From: CACKLF01 sp002725175
GTDB lineage: Bacteria; Pseudomonadota; Alphaproteobacteria; Rhodobacterales; Rhodobacteraceae
NCBI GenBank assembly: GCA_002725175.2
Contig: PBQX02000058.1
Span: forward strand, 1-6,053
Reading direction: 5' to 3'
DNA: 6,053 nucleotides
A program made the position numbers and the translations under genes. The notes under the pieces are model-generated. The model searched no databases. It had not been told where the DNA came from and was given only the letters and a program-made list of their open reading frames with translations. Below are positions 5,726 to 6,053 of the stretch, piece by piece (position 1 is the stretch's first letter; the number at the start of each line of letters is the position of its first letter).

Positions 5726-6026
5726 CTTTCACTTCACTTTTTGATAACTCTTTATAAGAACCCTGCCTTAAATTTGCAGGTAGAAATAAATCCCCGTATC
5801 TAACTCTCTTTAGTCTTGATACTTGTAAATCCTGACTTTCCCATAACCTTCTAACTTCTCTCGTCCTTCCTTCCATAATGACCATTGCAAACCATTGGTT
5901 ATCACCAACCAGATAGCTGAGGCCGACACTATGCAAATTCCGCCAACAAAAAGCCCACTTCAGGAAACAAAAAGCTTTGACCAAAATTTGCAAAGGGATG
6001 GCTTTATCTAAGCTAGCTAAAACCAC
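5709..6026 (-). CDS. rluB: 23S rRNA pseudouridine synthase RluB, C-terminal fragment, frameshifted near the right edge
   Basis: RluB makes a pseudouridine in the peptidyl-transferase region of 23S rRNA. From 5933 to the TAG at 5711-5709, 74 residues read as a clean RluB C-terminus, with NQWF, MEGRTREVRRLWES (about 5876-5835), QVSRLKRVRYG and LPANLRQG. The gene lacks the long basic tail of E. coli RluB. Upstream of 5933 the frame stays open to a GTG at 6026 but no longer resembles the family. Dropping one base near 5934 restores EVGFLLAEF joined to HSVGLSY, which aligns with the usual G-x-A-x-F step before the conserved block. That second frame meets a stop at 6006-6004, so at least one more indel is likely. 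The catalytic domain with its active-site aspartate lies beyond the window. The gene was probably intact in the organism and is damaged here by sequence error. It overlaps yciK tail to tail by 17 bases. Confidence 0.85.
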   Translation of the reverse strand: MVLASLDKAIPLQILVKAFCFLKWAFCWRNLHSVGLSYLVGDNQWFAMVIMEGRTREVRRLWESQDLQVSRLKRVRYGDLFLPANLRQGSYKELSKSEVKVIEHL

Positions 6027-6028
6027 CA

Positions 6029-6053
6029 GGGGGGAAGGGGGGAAGGGGGAAGG
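6029..6053. repeat. G-rich low-complexity tail, probable read-end artefact
   Basis: The last 25 bases are runs of 6, 6, 5 and 2 G separated by AA, an approximately 8-base period. This is unlike anything else in this AT-rich window and sits where rluB coding sequence should continue. It immediately follows the stretch with apparent frameshifts. The simplest reading is a low-quality sequence end. A genuine G-quadruplex-forming element is possible but less likely. Confidence 0.85.

Noticed and set aside
1..6053. Mobile elements, CRISPR arrays, tRNA/rRNA, toxin-antitoxin or defence genes
   Set aside because: Reading both strands, coding sequence from housekeeping genes fills nearly all of the window and no spacer exceeds 160 bases; nothing supports any of these classes.

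Overview
The window is AT-rich, densely packed bacterial chromosome. Gene content and order (gyrA; pntAA-pntAB-pntB; ubiG-mupP-yciK; rluB) point to a gammaproteobacterium. The ubiG-mupP-yciK order resembles Pseudomonas, and the yciK/rluB neighbourhood resembles enterobacteria. Low GC, 2-nt gene spacings, gene overlaps and short C-termini suggest a streamlined, possibly marine lineage such as SAR86. That placement is inference; no 16S or other decisive marker is present. The sequence looks like a population or metagenome consensus rather than a finished clonal genome, because one patch carries scattered N calls and the right end is of poor quality.

Layout. 1-602 (-) is the first 200 residues of DNA gyrase subunit A, running off the left edge. 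603-760 is the gyrA leader, with a small hairpin and, next to pntB, the terminator of the pnt operon. 761-3554 (-) is a complete three-gene operon for proton-translocating NAD(P) transhydrogenase in the split-alpha form: pntAA (NAD-binding domain I), pntAB (small membrane subunit) and pntB (membrane domain plus NADP-binding domain III). 3555-3612 is a 58-bp divergent control region with two abutting palindromes. 3613-5725 (+) is the tight ubiG-mupP-yciK operon: ubiquinone O-methyltransferase, a HAD phosphatase of the MupP/Gph type, and a YciK-type short-chain dehydrogenase. 5709-6053 (-) is the C-terminal part of the 23S rRNA pseudouridine synthase RluB, overlapping yciK tail to tail and decaying into frameshifted sequence and a G-rich tail.

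The genes are core metabolism and information processing: DNA supercoiling, NADPH supply from the proton gradient, ubiquinone synthesis, probable cell-wall sugar recycling and rRNA modification. I see no mobile element, phage gene, CRISPR array, tRNA or rRNA, and no candidate for an undescribed system. The most informative oddity is in pntAA: all 16 ambiguous bases fall exactly on third codon positions, a signature of collapsed strain variation under purifying selection. Other points of interest are unusual GyrA residues beside the catalytic tyrosine, the palindrome pair in the divergent promoter region, and the evidently faulty right end.
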